64,000 nucleotides of DNA from Enterobacter sp. RIT418 (GCF_003057745.1 NZ_QBJD02000022.1:1-64000); one strand, 5' to 3'. Shown: positions 42,059-51,235, counted from the stretch's first letter. The notes: generated by a model from the sequence alone, not told the origin. Numbers and translations are program-made.

Positions 42059-42841
42059 TTAGTTTTCGACGGAGCGGATTGCCGCATCGAGATCGCTGGG
42101 GTGAAGATTGGCCTGTAAAAACGCGCTGTCGGCGGGAAGGTCGATCATCAGCTTGTGAATTTCGCCAAAGGTCAGCACGCCGCTCTCCAGCTGGTAGTCC
42201 AGCAGGTGGCCGCCGCCCTGGCGATCGTCGGTGATGAAATGCTCGTGATAGCCCGCCACGTTGATGCCCTGCATATGCTGCGGCGTGCGGAACCCCACCA
42301 GCACGCCCTCGCGCGCGCTGAAGCGGAACACCGGCTGGTCGTCGAGCACGTCGGTCATCGCGCGGTACGGCGGCGTCTGGCGCGGCACGGTGCGGGTGTG
42401 CGCGTGGCGGAAATGGCCGTCGATGCGCAGGGCGCAAAAGAGGTTATCCGAGGGGATCTGCTGGTCGATAACGTCGTGGATCTGCTGGCGGCTGACCGGC
42501 GCGTCGAAGACCTTGCGGTACTGCGGCTGGAACCAGGTCATCACCGCGAACGGCGTTTTTTGCTCCGGCTTCGCGGCGCGGGCGCTGCCGTCGGCGCGCA
42601 GCTGATAGACCTGGCTGCTGAAGGCGATCATTTCACCGTCCAGCTCGTTGAACGTGCCGAGGCCAAAATCACCGTGCGCGAGCAGGTCGGCGATGGTGGT
42701 TTCCCCTTCATAAACGCCGCTTAGCAGGGCGCTCATGAGCGATGTTTGATATATCACACTGTCAGGATGTTGCGCTGAAAACCCGCGCAGGGTCTCGCAA
42801 AGGCTTTCCTCACAGTCACATACAGGTGAATGGGTCATCAT
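42059..42841 (-). CDS. budA: Alpha-acetolactate decarboxylase BudA
   Basis: A 260-residue zinc enzyme that decarboxylates acetolactate to acetoin. Family features are [20 protein letters not shown] near the N-terminus, [13 protein letters not shown] and [21 protein letters not shown], which hold the zinc-binding histidines. The start is MMTHS with two adjacent ATGs at 42841 and 42838. It is the first gene of budABC and divergent from the LysR regulator gene across about 100 bp. Confidence 0.95.
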   Translation of the reverse strand: MMTHSPVCDCEESLCETLRGFSAQHPDSVIYQTSLMSALLSGVYEGETTIADLLAHGDFGLGTFNELDGEMIAFSSQVYQLRADGSARAAKPEQKTPFAVMTWFQPQYRKVFDAPVSRQQIHDVIDQQIPSDNLFCALRIDGHFRHAHTRTVPRQTPPYRAMTDVLDDQPVFRFSAREGVLVGFRTPQHMQGINVAGYHEHFITDDRQGGGHLLDYQLESGVLTFGEIHKLMIDLPADSAFLQANLHPSDLDAAIRSVEN

Positions 42842-42940
42842 GCGTCCTCTTCAACTTTTTTAGAAAGGTTAAATAAATGTTGACCCGATTCAGCACAGAG
42901 TTCCAATATAGAAATCCTGCTGGTTTGAGACGTTTTTGAT

Positions 42941-43828
42941 ATGGAACTTCGTTACCTGCGCTATTTCGTTGCGGTAGCCCGCGAGCGACACTTCACCAAA
43001 GCGGCCAAAGCGCTGGGTATTTCCCAGCCGCCGCTCAGTCAGCAAATCAAACGCCTGGAAGATGAGGTCGGCACGCCGCTGTTCCGTCGCCTGACGCGGG
43101 GCGTAGAGCTGACCGAAGCGGGAGAGGCCTTTTACGAGGATGCCTGCAAAATTCTGGCGATGAGCGACGCCGCGCTGGAGAAAACGCGCGGCATTGCGCG
43201 CGGCCTGATCGGCAGCCTGTCGATTGGGATCACCAGCTCGGACGCCTTTCATCCCCAGATCTTTACCCTCATCCGCCAGTTTCAGCAGCAGAACCCGGCG
43301 GTGACGGTCAATCAGGTTGAGGCGAACATGGCGACGCTGATGCACAGGCTGGGCGAAGGCGAGCTGGATTTAGCGTTCGTGCGGCTGCCGTGCGAAAGCA
43401 GCAAGGCGTTCGATCTGAAAATACTCGATCGCGAGGCGATGGTCGTGGCGCTGCACGGTTCGCACCCGCTGGCGGATAGCGGCGCGCTGGCGCTGCAACA
43501 GCTTAGCGATACGCCGCTGATTATGTTCCCGCAGGAGGTCGCGCCGGGTTTGTACGACCGCGTCTATGGCTGCTGCGAGCGGGCGGGCATTAATATGCAC
43601 AACAGGCTGCAGGCGTCCCAGCTCTCCTCATCCCTGAGCATGGTCTCGGCGGGAGGCGGGTTCGCGCTGGTGCCGCAGTCGATGACGTCTATTTCCCCGC
43701 CGAACGTAACCTACCACGCCCTCACCTCGCCCGAGCTGTATACGGACATTGCGATCTGCTGGCGGCGCTTCGAGCGCTCGCGCACGGTGAAGCGCTTTCT
43801 GGCGATGCTGGATAAAGGGCCTGCGTAA
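42941..43828 (+). CDS. budR: LysR-type regulator BudR
   Basis: A 295-residue LysR-family activator. The N-terminal winged helix is MELRYLRYFVAVARERHFTK followed by AAKALGISQPPLSQQIKRLE; the C-terminal effector domain begins near residue 90. Its divergent position next to budA matches budR of Klebsiella and Enterobacter, which responds to acetate and low pH or oxygen. The start is the ATG at 42941. Its 3' end is only 5 bp from the convergent DUF3833 gene. Confidence 0.92.
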   Translation: MELRYLRYFVAVARERHFTKAAKALGISQPPLSQQIKRLEDEVGTPLFRRLTRGVELTEAGEAFYEDACKILAMSDAALEKTRGIARGLIGSLSIGITSSDAFHPQIFTLIRQFQQQNPAVTVNQVEANMATLMHRLGEGELDLAFVRLPCESSKAFDLKILDREAMVVALHGSHPLADSGALALQQLSDTPLIMFPQEVAPGLYDRVYGCCERAGINMHNRLQASQLSSSLSMVSAGGGFALVPQSMTSISPPNVTYHALTSPELYTDIAICWRRFERSRTVKRFLAMLDKGPA

Positions 43829-43833
43829 TATGC

Positions 43834-44361
43834 CTACGGTTTTCGCGTGAAGAACAGCGTCACCGTGCCCACGCGGAAGCCGAACTTCGTCATCTCCGTT
43901 TTGTTAAACAGCCGCGTGTCGTCCTGCAGGTACATCCAGTCATCAAAGTGCAGCAGCCAGGTTTTGCCGTCGGCCTTCACGTTCATGCTGTAGCGCCAGT
44001 GAAACGCGTTGCCCGCCGCCTCGCCCTTCGCGACGCCGTCAATATCGCCCGCCGTGCCCTCGAAGCGATTGCTCCCCAGGCGGCGAATATGCCAGACGCG
44101 CTGCTGCTTCTCGCCGTCGTCGTAGACAAACTGCTCGTTAAGCGTGAGGGTGTCGCCCACGACGTCGCCGGTAATCTCCACGTGAAAGCGGCGGATCTGC
44201 CTGCCGCTGCGGTCTTGTACCATCCCCCACGCTTCGGTTTTCCCCTTGAAATAGCTGAATATATCGAGGGCGGGCTGCTGCTGGCGGTAGTCGGCCACCT
44301 CGGTGCTACACCCCGCCAGCAGCATCAGCAGCGCCGCGCCAAACATCAGGAAACGTTTCAT
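43834..44361 (-). CDS. DUF3833 lipoprotein
   Basis: A 175-residue lipoprotein with signal MKRFLMFGAALLMLLAGCST and lipobox LAGC. The mature part (FSYFKGKTEAWGMVQDRSGR, VYDDGEKQQRVWHIRR, DDWMYLQDDTRLFNKTEMTK) matches the DUF3833 family. It is the last gene of an eight-gene leftward operon and overlaps the chalcone-isomerase-like gene by 4 bp, which fixes the start at 44361. Function unknown; the family regularly accompanies CFA-like methyltransferase clusters. Confidence 0.85.
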   Translation of the reverse strand: MKRFLMFGAALLMLLAGCSTEVADYRQQQPALDIFSYFKGKTEAWGMVQDRSGRQIRRFHVEITGDVVGDTLTLNEQFVYDDGEKQQRVWHIRRLGSNRFEGTAGDIDGVAKGEAAGNAFHWRYSMNVKADGKTWLLHFDDWMYLQDDTRLFNKTEMTKFGFRVGTVTLFFTRKP

Positions 44362-44885
44362 GGTTGACCTCCGATCAGCTGCTGACGCAGCGTTGGATAT
44401 TGCGTTTGCGGGGAGAGCCAGATCGCCAGGAACCGCGTACTGAAGGTTTCCGGCTGCGGCGGCCCCAGCGCCGAAAAGCCGCGCTGCGAACCGGCGGCGC
44501 GGTACCAGAACTGCCCCTGCCCGTCCTTTTGCACAAACGCCAGCTGCGCGCCGGGCGTTACGTCGGGCCAGATCGCGCGCAGCGCGCCTAGCCAGGCCTC
44601 GCTCTGCGGCTCCTGCCGGAGAATGCCCATCGCCGCCCACTGGTCGCGGGTGGCCTCGACAAGCTCGTCGCGATCGATGTCGCGCCGGTAGGTAATGACC
44701 AGCGCCCGGTCGCGCGTCGCCCCGTCGTAGCGTCCATCAGGGGTCAGCAGCTGGGAGGTATATACGGTAAACGGCCCCCACGTCAGCGTGGCGTCCCCCA
44801 CCTTGCGCCAGCTCAGCCAGTCGGCCGCCCGCGTCGCGGGAGCCGTCACCGTCAGGGCCAGCAGCAACAGCCATGCGAGCCTCAT
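44358..44885 (-). CDS. Chalcone-isomerase-like periplasmic protein
   Basis: A 175-residue protein with a signal peptide ending in ATRA before ADWLSWRKVG. The body (TWGPFTVYTSQLLTPDGRYD, ALVITYRRDIDRDELVEAT, ATRDQWAAMG) fits the chalcone isomerase-like family of proteobacteria. Bacterial members are not known to act on flavonoids; fatty-acid or lipid binding has been proposed for the fold. The start at 44885 overlaps the DUF2878 gene by 4 bp. Confidence 0.8.
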   Translation of the reverse strand: MRLAWLLLLALTVTAPATRAADWLSWRKVGDATLTWGPFTVYTSQLLTPDGRYDGATRDRALVITYRRDIDRDELVEATRDQWAAMGILRQEPQSEAWLGALRAIWPDVTPGAQLAFVQKDGQGQFWYRAAGSQRGFSALGPPQPETFSTRFLAIWLSPQTQYPTLRQQLIGGQP

Positions 44886-45367
44886 CGTTGTCGCCCCATC
44901 ATGAAGTGGAAAAAGAGCATCAGCACCAGCCAGCCGGGCACCATCCAGCCGATGACGATAACCGCGGGCTGCAGGAAAACGATCCCGCCCAGACGCTCGC
45001 CAACCAGGTAGGCGACCGGCCCCCCTGCCGTGGCCAACAGAATAAGCAGCCAGCCCGGCAGCGTCGTCGCACGCGTCAGTCCGGTCCAGACCGAGGCAAA
45101 CATCAGCCACAGCGCGATCATCCACAGCGGCATGAGCGCCTTCCCGGCAAAGGCAATCAGCCCGGTCAGCGCCCAGAGGGAATCCAGCGCGCAGCCCACC
45201 GCCGCCAGCAGCGCGGCGTTAAGCCGATGGGGCGGCGGCAGCATCAGCCACGCGAGGATCGCCAGCGCCAGCCAGAGGATCAGCCCGCGCTCGCGAAACA
45301 GCACCACCAGCGTCCAGTAGAGATCGAAGCCGATCGCCAGCAGAATCACCTGCCCGTATCGCCTCAT
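44882..45367 (-). CDS. DUF2878 membrane protein
   Basis: A 161-residue protein made almost entirely of hydrophobic segments, about five or six, starting [20 protein letters not shown]. It matches the DUF2878 family. The start at 45367 overlaps the stop of the methyltransferase gene by 4 bp (ATGA). An inner-membrane location is clear from sequence; its role in the lipid operon is unknown. Confidence 0.8.
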   Translation of the reverse strand: MRRYGQVILLAIGFDLYWTLVVLFRERGLILWLALAILAWLMLPPPHRLNAALLAAVGCALDSLWALTGLIAFAGKALMPLWMIALWLMFASVWTGLTRATTLPGWLLILLATAGGPVAYLVGERLGGIVFLQPAVIVIGWMVPGWLVLMLFFHFMMGRQR

Positions 45368-46584
45368 ACGCGGTCCGCGGTGAGCTGCACCACGCTGATG
45401 GTGCGGGCGTTGAACCCCGCCTCGCAGTAGCCAAAATAGTAAAGCCACATGCGGCGGAAGCGCTCGTCAAAGCCGAGCGCCTCGATCTCCTGCCAGGCGT
45501 GGACAAAACGCTGCCGCCAGTGCGCCAGGGTGCGGGCATAGTCCGGCCCCATGTCGAACAGGTTGCGGACCACAAAGTCGGTGTGGCGGGTCATCAGCTC
45601 GCTCATCGCCGTGACGCTCGGCAAGAATCCGCCGGGGAATATATAGCGCTGGATGAAGTCGACGCTTTTGCTGTAGTCGCGGTAGCGCTGATCCCGAATG
45701 GTAATGGCCTGAATCGCCATTCTGCCGCCGGGGCGCAGCCGCGCCTGACAGGTGCGGAAGAACGCGGGCAGGTAGCGCTGCCCCACCGCCTCAATCATTT
45801 CGATCGACACCAGCTTGTCGTACTCGCCGGTGAGATCGCGATAGTCGCACAGCAGCACCTCAACGCGGTCGTCCAGCCCCGCGCGCGCAATCCGCGCTTT
45901 CGCCCACGCGTACTGCTCCTGGGACAGCGTGGTAGTGGTCACGCGGCAGCCGTAGTGGCGGGCAGCAAATTCGGCCATCGCCCCCCAGCCGGTGCCAATT
46001 TCCAGCAGCCTATCGCCGGGCGCAAGCGCCAGCTGGTCGCACAGCCGCGCCATTTTGGCCCGCTGGGCGGCGGTCAGATCCTGCTTATCGTCGGTAAACA
46101 GCGCGCTGGAATAGAGCAGCTCGCCGTCGAGAAAGCGGGCGTAGAAGTCGTTGCCGAGATCGTAATGGGCGGCAATATTTTCACGCGCCTGGGCGCGCGA
46201 GTTGCGTCGCGTCCAGTGGCGCAGCCGCTCGACGGGCCTGCCCAGCAGGCGAAAGCCCTTTTCCAGCCGCCCGAGCACGTCGCCGTTCAGGGCAAGGATG
46301 TGCAGCAGCGCGGTCAGCTCGTCCGTTTCCCAGTCGCCGTCCATCCACGCCTCGGCGGCCGCGAGGCTGCCTCCGGCCAGCAGGCGTGAGTAAACGCGCG
46401 GCGATACGATCTGCACCTGCGCGCGAAGGGCGGAGGCACTGTCGCCAAAGTGGAAGGTCTGCGCCCCTTCGCGCACGGTAATGGAGCCGCCGCGCAGCCC
46501 GCTCAGCAGGCGAAAAAGCAGCCAGCGCGCGAGGCGAGCGTTGCGCGGGACGTCGGGTTCAAGCGCAAAGACGGGATCGGTCAT
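45364..46584 (-). CDS. CFA-synthase-like S-adenosylmethionine methyltransferase
   Basis: A 406-residue enzyme of the cyclopropane fatty acyl phospholipid synthase family. The SAM-binding motif is [20 protein letters not shown]. Preceding [31 protein letters not shown] and the later [17 protein letters not shown] and [12 protein letters not shown] are family signatures. It probably methylates unsaturated fatty acyl chains of membrane phospholipids. The genome presumably also has the housekeeping cfa elsewhere. In related clusters this type of gene takes part in furan or methylated fatty acid formation; the product here is not determined. Confidence 0.88.
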   Translation of the reverse strand: MTDPVFALEPDVPRNARLARWLLFRLLSGLRGGSITVREGAQTFHFGDSASALRAQVQIVSPRVYSRLLAGGSLAAAEAWMDGDWETDELTALLHILALNGDVLGRLEKGFRLLGRPVERLRHWTRRNSRAQARENIAAHYDLGNDFYARFLDGELLYSSALFTDDKQDLTAAQRAKMARLCDQLALAPGDRLLEIGTGWGAMAEFAARHYGCRVTTTTLSQEQYAWAKARIARAGLDDRVEVLLCDYRDLTGEYDKLVSIEMIEAVGQRYLPAFFRTCQARLRPGGRMAIQAITIRDQRYRDYSKSVDFIQRYIFPGGFLPSVTAMSELMTRHTDFVVRNLFDMGPDYARTLAHWRQRFVHAWQEIEALGFDERFRRMWLYYFGYCEAGFNARTISVVQLTADRV

Positions 46585-47303
46585 GAGCGTTCACTCCTGC
46601 GGGCGGGATGGTTATACAGCGGCACGCGCTTGAGCCATAGCCGAAGCGCCTGCCAGTAAATCGCAAAAACGGTTTTGAGCGTCATAAGGGGAATGCGCAG
46701 CAGCAGCGAGCGCAGGGCGCGGCGCGTGAGCGGCTCCCGCGCCAGCATCAGCGAGGCGTCAAACACCTTCGTCTGCTGATGGTTCTCAATGTGCATGTGC
46801 AGCGTGGCATCCGGGTGGTTAAAGCGCCAGCGGTAGACCATGTCCATCGGGTTAAAGGGCGACACGTGAAAGGCTTTCTGCGTGGGCCGCGCGTCCTGCC
46901 CCTCAACCGCATAGTAGTGTCGCTCGTTCCAGGGCGTGTTGCGCACCTCGGCCAGCACCCAGCGCAGCTCGCCCGCCGGGTCGTAGCAGTAGTAGAAGTT
47001 GACCGGATTGAAGTGGAAGCCCCAATAGCGCAGCTGGGTCAGAAGCATGACGCGCCCCGCCGGGCGCTCGCCGGTCAGGCTCGCCAGGCGGCTCAGCGCG
47101 TTTTCCTTCAGCGGCGCGCCGAGCGGATAGTCCGCATCATAAAACGCCGCGGCGGCGAAGCGGTTTCGCCCAATGCCGACCGAAGGAAGGTGATCAAGCT
47201 CGTCCAGGTCTAGCCATGCCATGAACACGCGGTAGGTAAACGCGTGCGGCTTTGGCTGCAGGCGGCGGTGGCGCAGGACGCCGTGATAGAGGCAGCTGTT
47301 CAT
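46581..47303 (-). CDS. DUF1365 protein
   Basis: A 240-residue DUF1365 protein. Conserved blocks are [24 protein letters not shown] in pieces, [29 protein letters not shown] and [19 protein letters not shown]. The start is the ATG at 47303, one base from the stop of the FAD oxidoreductase. DUF1365 genes nearly always sit between an FAD oxidoreductase and a CFA-like methyltransferase, exactly as here. A membrane-lipid role is inferred from that association. Confidence 0.88.
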   Translation of the reverse strand: MNSCLYHGVLRHRRLQPKPHAFTYRVFMAWLDLDELDHLPSVGIGRNRFAAAAFYDADYPLGAPLKENALSRLASLTGERPAGRVMLLTQLRYWGFHFNPVNFYYCYDPAGELRWVLAEVRNTPWNERHYYAVEGQDARPTQKAFHVSPFNPMDMVYRWRFNHPDATLHMHIENHQQTKVFDASLMLAREPLTRRALRSLLLRIPLMTLKTVFAIYWQALRLWLKRVPLYNHPARRSERS

Positions 47304-47304
47304 G

Positions 47305-48564
47305 CTAGTTGCCCTCCCCGCCGGCCATCGCGTTGACCACGTCAAGCGCGCTGCGCACGCCGTCCTCGTGAAAGCCGTTGTACCAGTATGCGCCGCAGAA
47401 CCAGCTCCGGTTGTGGCCGTTTATCTCGCCGCGCCGGGCCTGGGCGCGCCAGCTTTTGGGGTTAAACAGCGGATGTTCATACACGAAGCGCTTCCAGACG
47501 AAACGCGCGTCGACGGGCGCGTCCGGGTTGAGGGTGACGCAGAACAGCGGGCTTCCTTCGGGCAGCCCCTGCAGGATATTCATGTTATAGGTGACGCAGG
47601 CGCTGGCCTGGTCGCGCACGCTCAGGCGGTAGTTCCAGCTTGCCCAGGCGCGCTCGCGATCCGGCAGCCAGCGCCGGTCGCCGTGCAGCACTACCTCGTT
47701 GCGCTGCCAGCCGATATCGCCCAGCACCTCGCGTTCGGCGGCGGTCGGCTCGTCCAGCATGGCCAGCGCCTGCGCGGAGTGGCAGGCAAAAATCACCGCG
47801 TCAAACGCGTGCCGTTCATGCTCTAGCTGAATATTTACGCCGCGCGCGTGGCGGAACACCTGCTGAACCGGCGCGTTAAGGTGCAGGGTCAGGCGGTCAC
47901 CGAGCGCAGCCAGCATTGCGCGGACGTACTCCCGCGAGCCGCCCGGCACCACGTACCACTGCGGACGATGGGTGATATCCAGCAGGCCGTGGTGCGCAAA
48001 GAAGCGCAGGAACAGCGGCAGCGGGAAGCGGCGCATCTCCTGCAGCGACGAGGACCAGATGGCGGCCCCCATCGGCAAAATATAGTGCCGCGCAAAAAAG
48101 GCGGAAAAACGGTGCGTCTCCAGAAACGTTTCCAGCGTCGCGCCGGGGTCGATCGGCTCTCCAAGCGCCCGTTTGGCCTGGGCGTTGAAGCGTACGATCT
48201 CCTTCAGCAGCCCCCAGAAGCGCGGGTTAACCAGGTTCCGGCGCTGGGCAAACAGCGAGGCCAGCGTGTGGCCGTTATATTCCAGACCGCTTTGCGGGTT
48301 GTGCACCGAGAAGCTCATCTGCGTTTTTTGCCCCTCAATGCCCAGCTCGCTCAGCAGCCCCATAAAGCGCGGGTAGGTTCTGTTGTTGTAGACGATAAAG
48401 CCGGTATCGATGGCGAAGCGCCCCTCGGGCGTCTCGACGTCAACCGTGGCGGTGTGCCCGCCCGGCGTAGCTCCCGCCTCGAAGAGCGTGACCTGATGAT
48501 GTCCGGCCAGCCGCCATGCGCAGGTCAGCCCGGCGATCCCGCTGCCGATAATGGCGATGTTCAT
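47305..48564 (-). CDS. FAD-dependent oxidoreductase (amine-oxidase-like)
   Basis: A 419-residue flavoprotein. The N-terminal Rossmann motif [20 protein letters not shown] with the acidic end [15 protein letters not shown] and the [19 protein letters not shown] block match the amine oxidase or desaturase-like branch paired with DUF1365. In such clusters it is suspected to desaturate or oxidise acyl chains. It overlaps the SDR gene by 4 bp at its start. Confidence 0.88.
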   Translation of the reverse strand: MNIAIIGSGIAGLTCAWRLAGHHQVTLFEAGATPGGHTATVDVETPEGRFAIDTGFIVYNNRTYPRFMGLLSELGIEGQKTQMSFSVHNPQSGLEYNGHTLASLFAQRRNLVNPRFWGLLKEIVRFNAQAKRALGEPIDPGATLETFLETHRFSAFFARHYILPMGAAIWSSSLQEMRRFPLPLFLRFFAHHGLLDITHRPQWYVVPGGSREYVRAMLAALGDRLTLHLNAPVQQVFRHARGVNIQLEHERHAFDAVIFACHSAQALAMLDEPTAAEREVLGDIGWQRNEVVLHGDRRWLPDRERAWASWNYRLSVRDQASACVTYNMNILQGLPEGSPLFCVTLNPDAPVDARFVWKRFVYEHPLFNPKSWRAQARRGEINGHNRSWFCGAYWYNGFHEDGVRSALDVVNAMAGGEGN

Positions 48565-49280
48565 GAGCGCACCATCCTGCGCAGCAGCGCGCGCTGAAGA
48601 AACGCAGGCAGCGCCGACAGCAGGCGCACGATCAGGCCAAAGCCGCCGGGAAAGGCGATGTGGTTTTTGCCCCGTTCCAGCCCCCGCCGGATGGCCGCGA
48701 CGGCCTGCTCGACGCTCACCCGTCCGGGCATTGCAAAATCATTCTTGCGCGTCAGCGGCGTATCAACGAAGCCCGGCGAGACCACCGTAACGGCGATGCC
48801 CTTCGGCTCCCAGTCCAGGCGCAGGCTCTGCGCAAACCAGCTCAGCGCGGCCTTCGAGGCGCCGTACGCCTCCGCCCGGGGGAACGGCAGCCAGTGCGCC
48901 ATGGAGCTGACCAGCGCCACGCGGCTACCCGCCCGCATCTGCGGCTGAAGCGCGGCAAGGCAGTTCACCGGGCCGAGGAAGTTGGTGGTCATGACCCGCT
49001 CGACGAGCGCCGCGTCGACCACGCCGCGATCGAGGTATTCGCAGGTCCCGGCGCAGAGGATAACCAGATCGGCACCGATGCCCGCGAGCGCCTGGCGACA
49101 GGCGTCCCTGTCCGTCATGTCAAACAGGCGTATCGTCACGTTTGGGCTGTGCTGATGCAGGGCCTCAAGGCGAGCCGCATCGCGCCCGCAGGCGATGACG
49201 TGCCAGCCGTCCTCGGCAAAAGACTTCGCAAGCCCTTCCCCAATGCCGGAGCTGGCCCCGGTGATCAGCACCGTCTTCAT
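48561..49280 (-). CDS. Short-chain dehydrogenase of the lipid operon
   Basis: A 239-residue SDR. The cofactor motif is TGASSGIGEGLA, followed by LCAGTCEYL in place of NNAG, and the catalytic SSMAHWLPFPRAEAYGASKA with Tyr-x3-Lys. NADP(H) preference is suggested by CGRDAARLE after the second strand. The substrate is unknown. It overlaps its neighbours on both sides by 4 bp, so it belongs to the eight-gene unit. Confidence 0.88.
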   Translation of the reverse strand: MKTVLITGASSGIGEGLAKSFAEDGWHVIACGRDAARLEALHQHSPNVTIRLFDMTDRDACRQALAGIGADLVILCAGTCEYLDRGVVDAALVERVMTTNFLGPVNCLAALQPQMRAGSRVALVSSMAHWLPFPRAEAYGASKAALSWFAQSLRLDWEPKGIAVTVVSPGFVDTPLTRKNDFAMPGRVSVEQAVAAIRRGLERGKNHIAFPGGFGLIVRLLSALPAFLQRALLRRMVRS

Positions 49281-49711
49281 GCGCGCACCCTCCGCTTCAC
49301 GCCCCGTACCGCCCAGCCGAGCAGCGGCAGGTGTTCATAAATCATCTCTCCGGCGTCGTAATAATCGCGCTGACGAACGATGCGCTCGTCCTGGACGTCC
49401 ACGACCGAGCAGCCCGGTAGATCCAGAACCTCTCCTCCAGCAATGCGCGGATGCGACCAGCGCATGGTCCAGGTCACGACGACGCGCTGCTCGTCGCGCA
49501 GGGGCGGATCGATGAGAAAGCGGCAGGTTTCAACGTTAGCGAGCAGGTGGGTGAAGTAGCGCTGAATGGCGAAAAGGCCCGCGTGTTCGCCGAAGGGATC
49601 GACGAGCACCGCATTCTGATGGTAAATCCCGGCCAGCGCCGACGGCGGCTGAGCGTCGAGCATGGCGTAGTAATCAATAAACCGAGTGATGACGGATGGC
49701 AGCGTGCTCAT
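49277..49711 (-). CDS. NTF2-like (SnoaL-type) protein
   Basis: A 144-residue protein of the nuclear transport factor 2-like fold: ITRFIDYYAMLDAQPPSALA, GIYHQNAVLVDPFGEHAG, VVTWTMRWSHPRIAGGE and VVDVQDERIVRQRDYYDAGE. It is the first gene of the lipid operon. The start is the ATG at 49711; the palindrome lies 45 bp upstream. The family ranges from isomerases to scaffold proteins, so no reaction is assigned. Confidence 0.82.
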   Translation of the reverse strand: MSTLPSVITRFIDYYAMLDAQPPSALAGIYHQNAVLVDPFGEHAGLFAIQRYFTHLLANVETCRFLIDPPLRDEQRVVVTWTMRWSHPRIAGGEVLDLPGCSVVDVQDERIVRQRDYYDAGEMIYEHLPLLGWAVRGVKRRVRA

Positions 49712-49755
49712 GGGTCACATCCTGACCGTTAGTAACGTAGCGTTATTGCATACTT

Positions 49756-49791
49756 AAAACTTAGACAATACGATCGGTTTGTCTAAGTTTT
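49756..49791. promoter_or_regulatory. 36-bp near-perfect palindrome before the lipid operon
   Basis: Arms AAAACTTAGACAA and TTGTCTAAGTTTT (49756-49768, 49779-49791) flank a spacer with CGATCG exactly at the centre. Sixteen of 18 symmetric pairs match. It ends 45 bp upstream of the first gene and overlaps a possible -10/-35 region, so a dimeric operator is likely. The A/T ends also allow a bidirectional terminator, but the next transcript on that side already meets a palindrome at 49863. Confidence 0.65.
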
Positions 49792-49862
49792 GCGTGAAGT
49801 ATTTTTTATTGTGCTGATTTATTAACAGGTTACTTATTGCTCGCCTGGGCTGGCACAGCCCT

Positions 49863-49895
49863 CCTCTCCCTCAAGGGAGAGGGCTCGGGAGAGGG
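49863..49895. repeat. REP-like palindrome, copy 6
   Basis: CCTCTCCCT-CA-AGGGAGAGG (49863-49882) is followed by GCTCGGGAGAGGGGGG. It lies downstream of the DUF1294 gene and may terminate it. Confidence 0.65.
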
Positions 49896-49912
49896 GGGAA
49901 AGCGGAAAGGGG

Positions 49913-50254
49913 CTATGCGGTAAAGGGGTAGAACGTGTAAGCCGCCGCCATCGCGGCGACGCTCACGATGACGCTGATAATGAAGTAGGTTTTGAACGGC
50001 TGCTTCTGCGTTTTATGGCGAAAAAGCTGCTGGCCCACAATCGCGCCGGGCCAGCCGCCGACAACGCCAAACGCCAGCAGCGTGGACTCCGGCACCCTGC
50101 GCCACGCCCTGCGCGCCGCCAGCTTATCGCCGCCGTAAATCAGCAGCGTCAGGACGTTCGCCAGCAGCAGCCACGTGGGAATGGGATGCGGCGCCAGCAG
50201 GCTGGCGAACGCCGCAATGATCAGGAGGGCATAGCAAAAGCGATTAAGATTCAT
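49913..50254 (-). CDS. DUF1294 small membrane protein
   Basis: A 113-residue DUF1294 protein with three or four hydrophobic segments. The family block YGGDKLAARRAWRRVPESTL then GGWPGAIVGQQLFRHKTQKQ is well preserved. In other bacteria this domain is often fused behind a cold-shock domain; here it stands alone. Function unknown; probably an inner-membrane protein. The start is the ATG at 50254. Confidence 0.85.
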   Translation of the reverse strand: MNLNRFCYALLIIAAFASLLAPHPIPTWLLLANVLTLLIYGGDKLAARRAWRRVPESTLLAFGVVGGWPGAIVGQQLFRHKTQKQPFKTYFIISVIVSVAAMAAAYTFYPFTA

Positions 50255-50450
50255 AAGGTTAAGTACGGCAATGGAATAGGTGTGTTATGCCCGCATTATA
50301 CACTACGCGGCCCGGCGAAATGAGCGCAATGCCGGAGGGTTTATTCGTTACATCGGCAATCATCCCTCCCCCGCTTTTACATTCTGCGATGTCCGCGGGG
50401 TTCTTTGATAAAATAGGGCAATGCCATTAATGCCATATTGGGGAGGTCCC

Positions 50451-50846
50451 TTGAGCACGACCAAAAAACGTCTGGGCTATGTGTCGATTGTTGTCGATGA
50501 TTACGACAGAGCGATCGATTACTACACCAACACGCTCGGCTTCACGCTGGTTGAAGATACGCCGCAGCCGGGCAAACGCTGGGTGGTGGTATCGCCTGAC
50601 CCGGACAGCGACTGCAGCCTGCTGCTGGCGCAAGCCTCAAATGAGACGCAGCAGGCCTTTATCGGTAACCAGTGCGGCGGGCGCGTATTTTTATTTCTGC
50701 AAACCGATGATTTCTGGCGCGATTACAACGCCATGAAGTCAGCTGGCGTACATTTTTGCGAAGCGCCAAGAGAAGAAGAGTATGGCACCGTGGTGGTGTT
50801 CGAGGACCTCTATGGCAACCGGTGGGATTTGCTGCAGCACGCTTAA
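50451..50846 (+). CDS. VOC-family (glyoxalase-like) protein
   Basis: A 131-residue vicinal-oxygen-chelate protein. I chose the TTG at 50451 because GGGGAGG lies six bases upstream; ATGs at 50421 and 50430 lack such a site. The fold pattern is clear: RLGYVSIVVDDYDRAIDYY, TLGFTLVEDT, GKRWVVVSP and TVVVFEDLYGNRWDLLQ. The metal ligands of glyoxalase I are only partly evident, so the activity is open. It appears monocistronic. Confidence 0.82.
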   Translation: MSTTKKRLGYVSIVVDDYDRAIDYYTNTLGFTLVEDTPQPGKRWVVVSPDPDSDCSLLLAQASNETQQAFIGNQCGGRVFLFLQTDDFWRDYNAMKSAGVHFCEAPREEEYGTVVVFEDLYGNRWDLLQHA

Positions 50847-50999
50847 CGTTGTCGATTTAAAACAATTAGTTATATTAAAAAATTGTTCTTTTCTGGTTTC
50901 GAGGTCGTTGACGGTGAGCACTTTCTGGAAGGCGCCTCGCAAACCTGAAAAGTAACCTTGTGTAATTCAAGGTTATCTCTTTTCTTCCCTTCTACATCG

Positions 51000-51235
51000 C
51001 CGTAAAGTGCCTGCGTTACGACACACCCGTAACCGGGCGTAGGAACCCGTATATCAAGACACGACATTTTTATGTCTCGGCAGCGCTCAACCCGTTAAGA
51101 TACGGTTGCGCTGGCGGAGCAGCCGAAAGGTTGGCCGTTGTGTCGTGTGCGGTATTCCTACCTCCGTCAGCGTAACCACTCATTAGCGTAGGAACTCGTG
51201 AGATGGTCTGGAGTTAGTTTAAAAAGGAAAAACAC
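51000..51235 (+). ncRNA. Candidate structured RNA leader (phage C4/ash-immunity-like)
   Basis: Two near-identical 14-mers, GCGTAGGAACCCGT (51037) and GCGTAGGAACTCGT (51186), flank TTCCTAC (51155-51161), which is complementary to the GTAGGAA core of both. ACACGACA (51059-51066) is complementary to TGTCGTGT (51141-51148). This layout recalls the C4 antisense RNA / Ash immunity loci of P1- and P4-like phages. The assignment is by resemblance; no phage gene is adjacent. Confidence 0.4.

Noticed and set aside
42842..42940. LysR-type T-N11-A operator between budA and budR
   Set aside because: Several loose matches exist in this AT-rich gap, none standing out; no site is called although BudR control is expected.
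50739..51067. Two overlapping minus-strand frames in the VOC-to-orphan-gene gap
   Set aside because: They overlap each other, the end of the VOC gene and the structured-leader region, and lack good initiation sites. The structure in this DNA is better explained at the RNA level.
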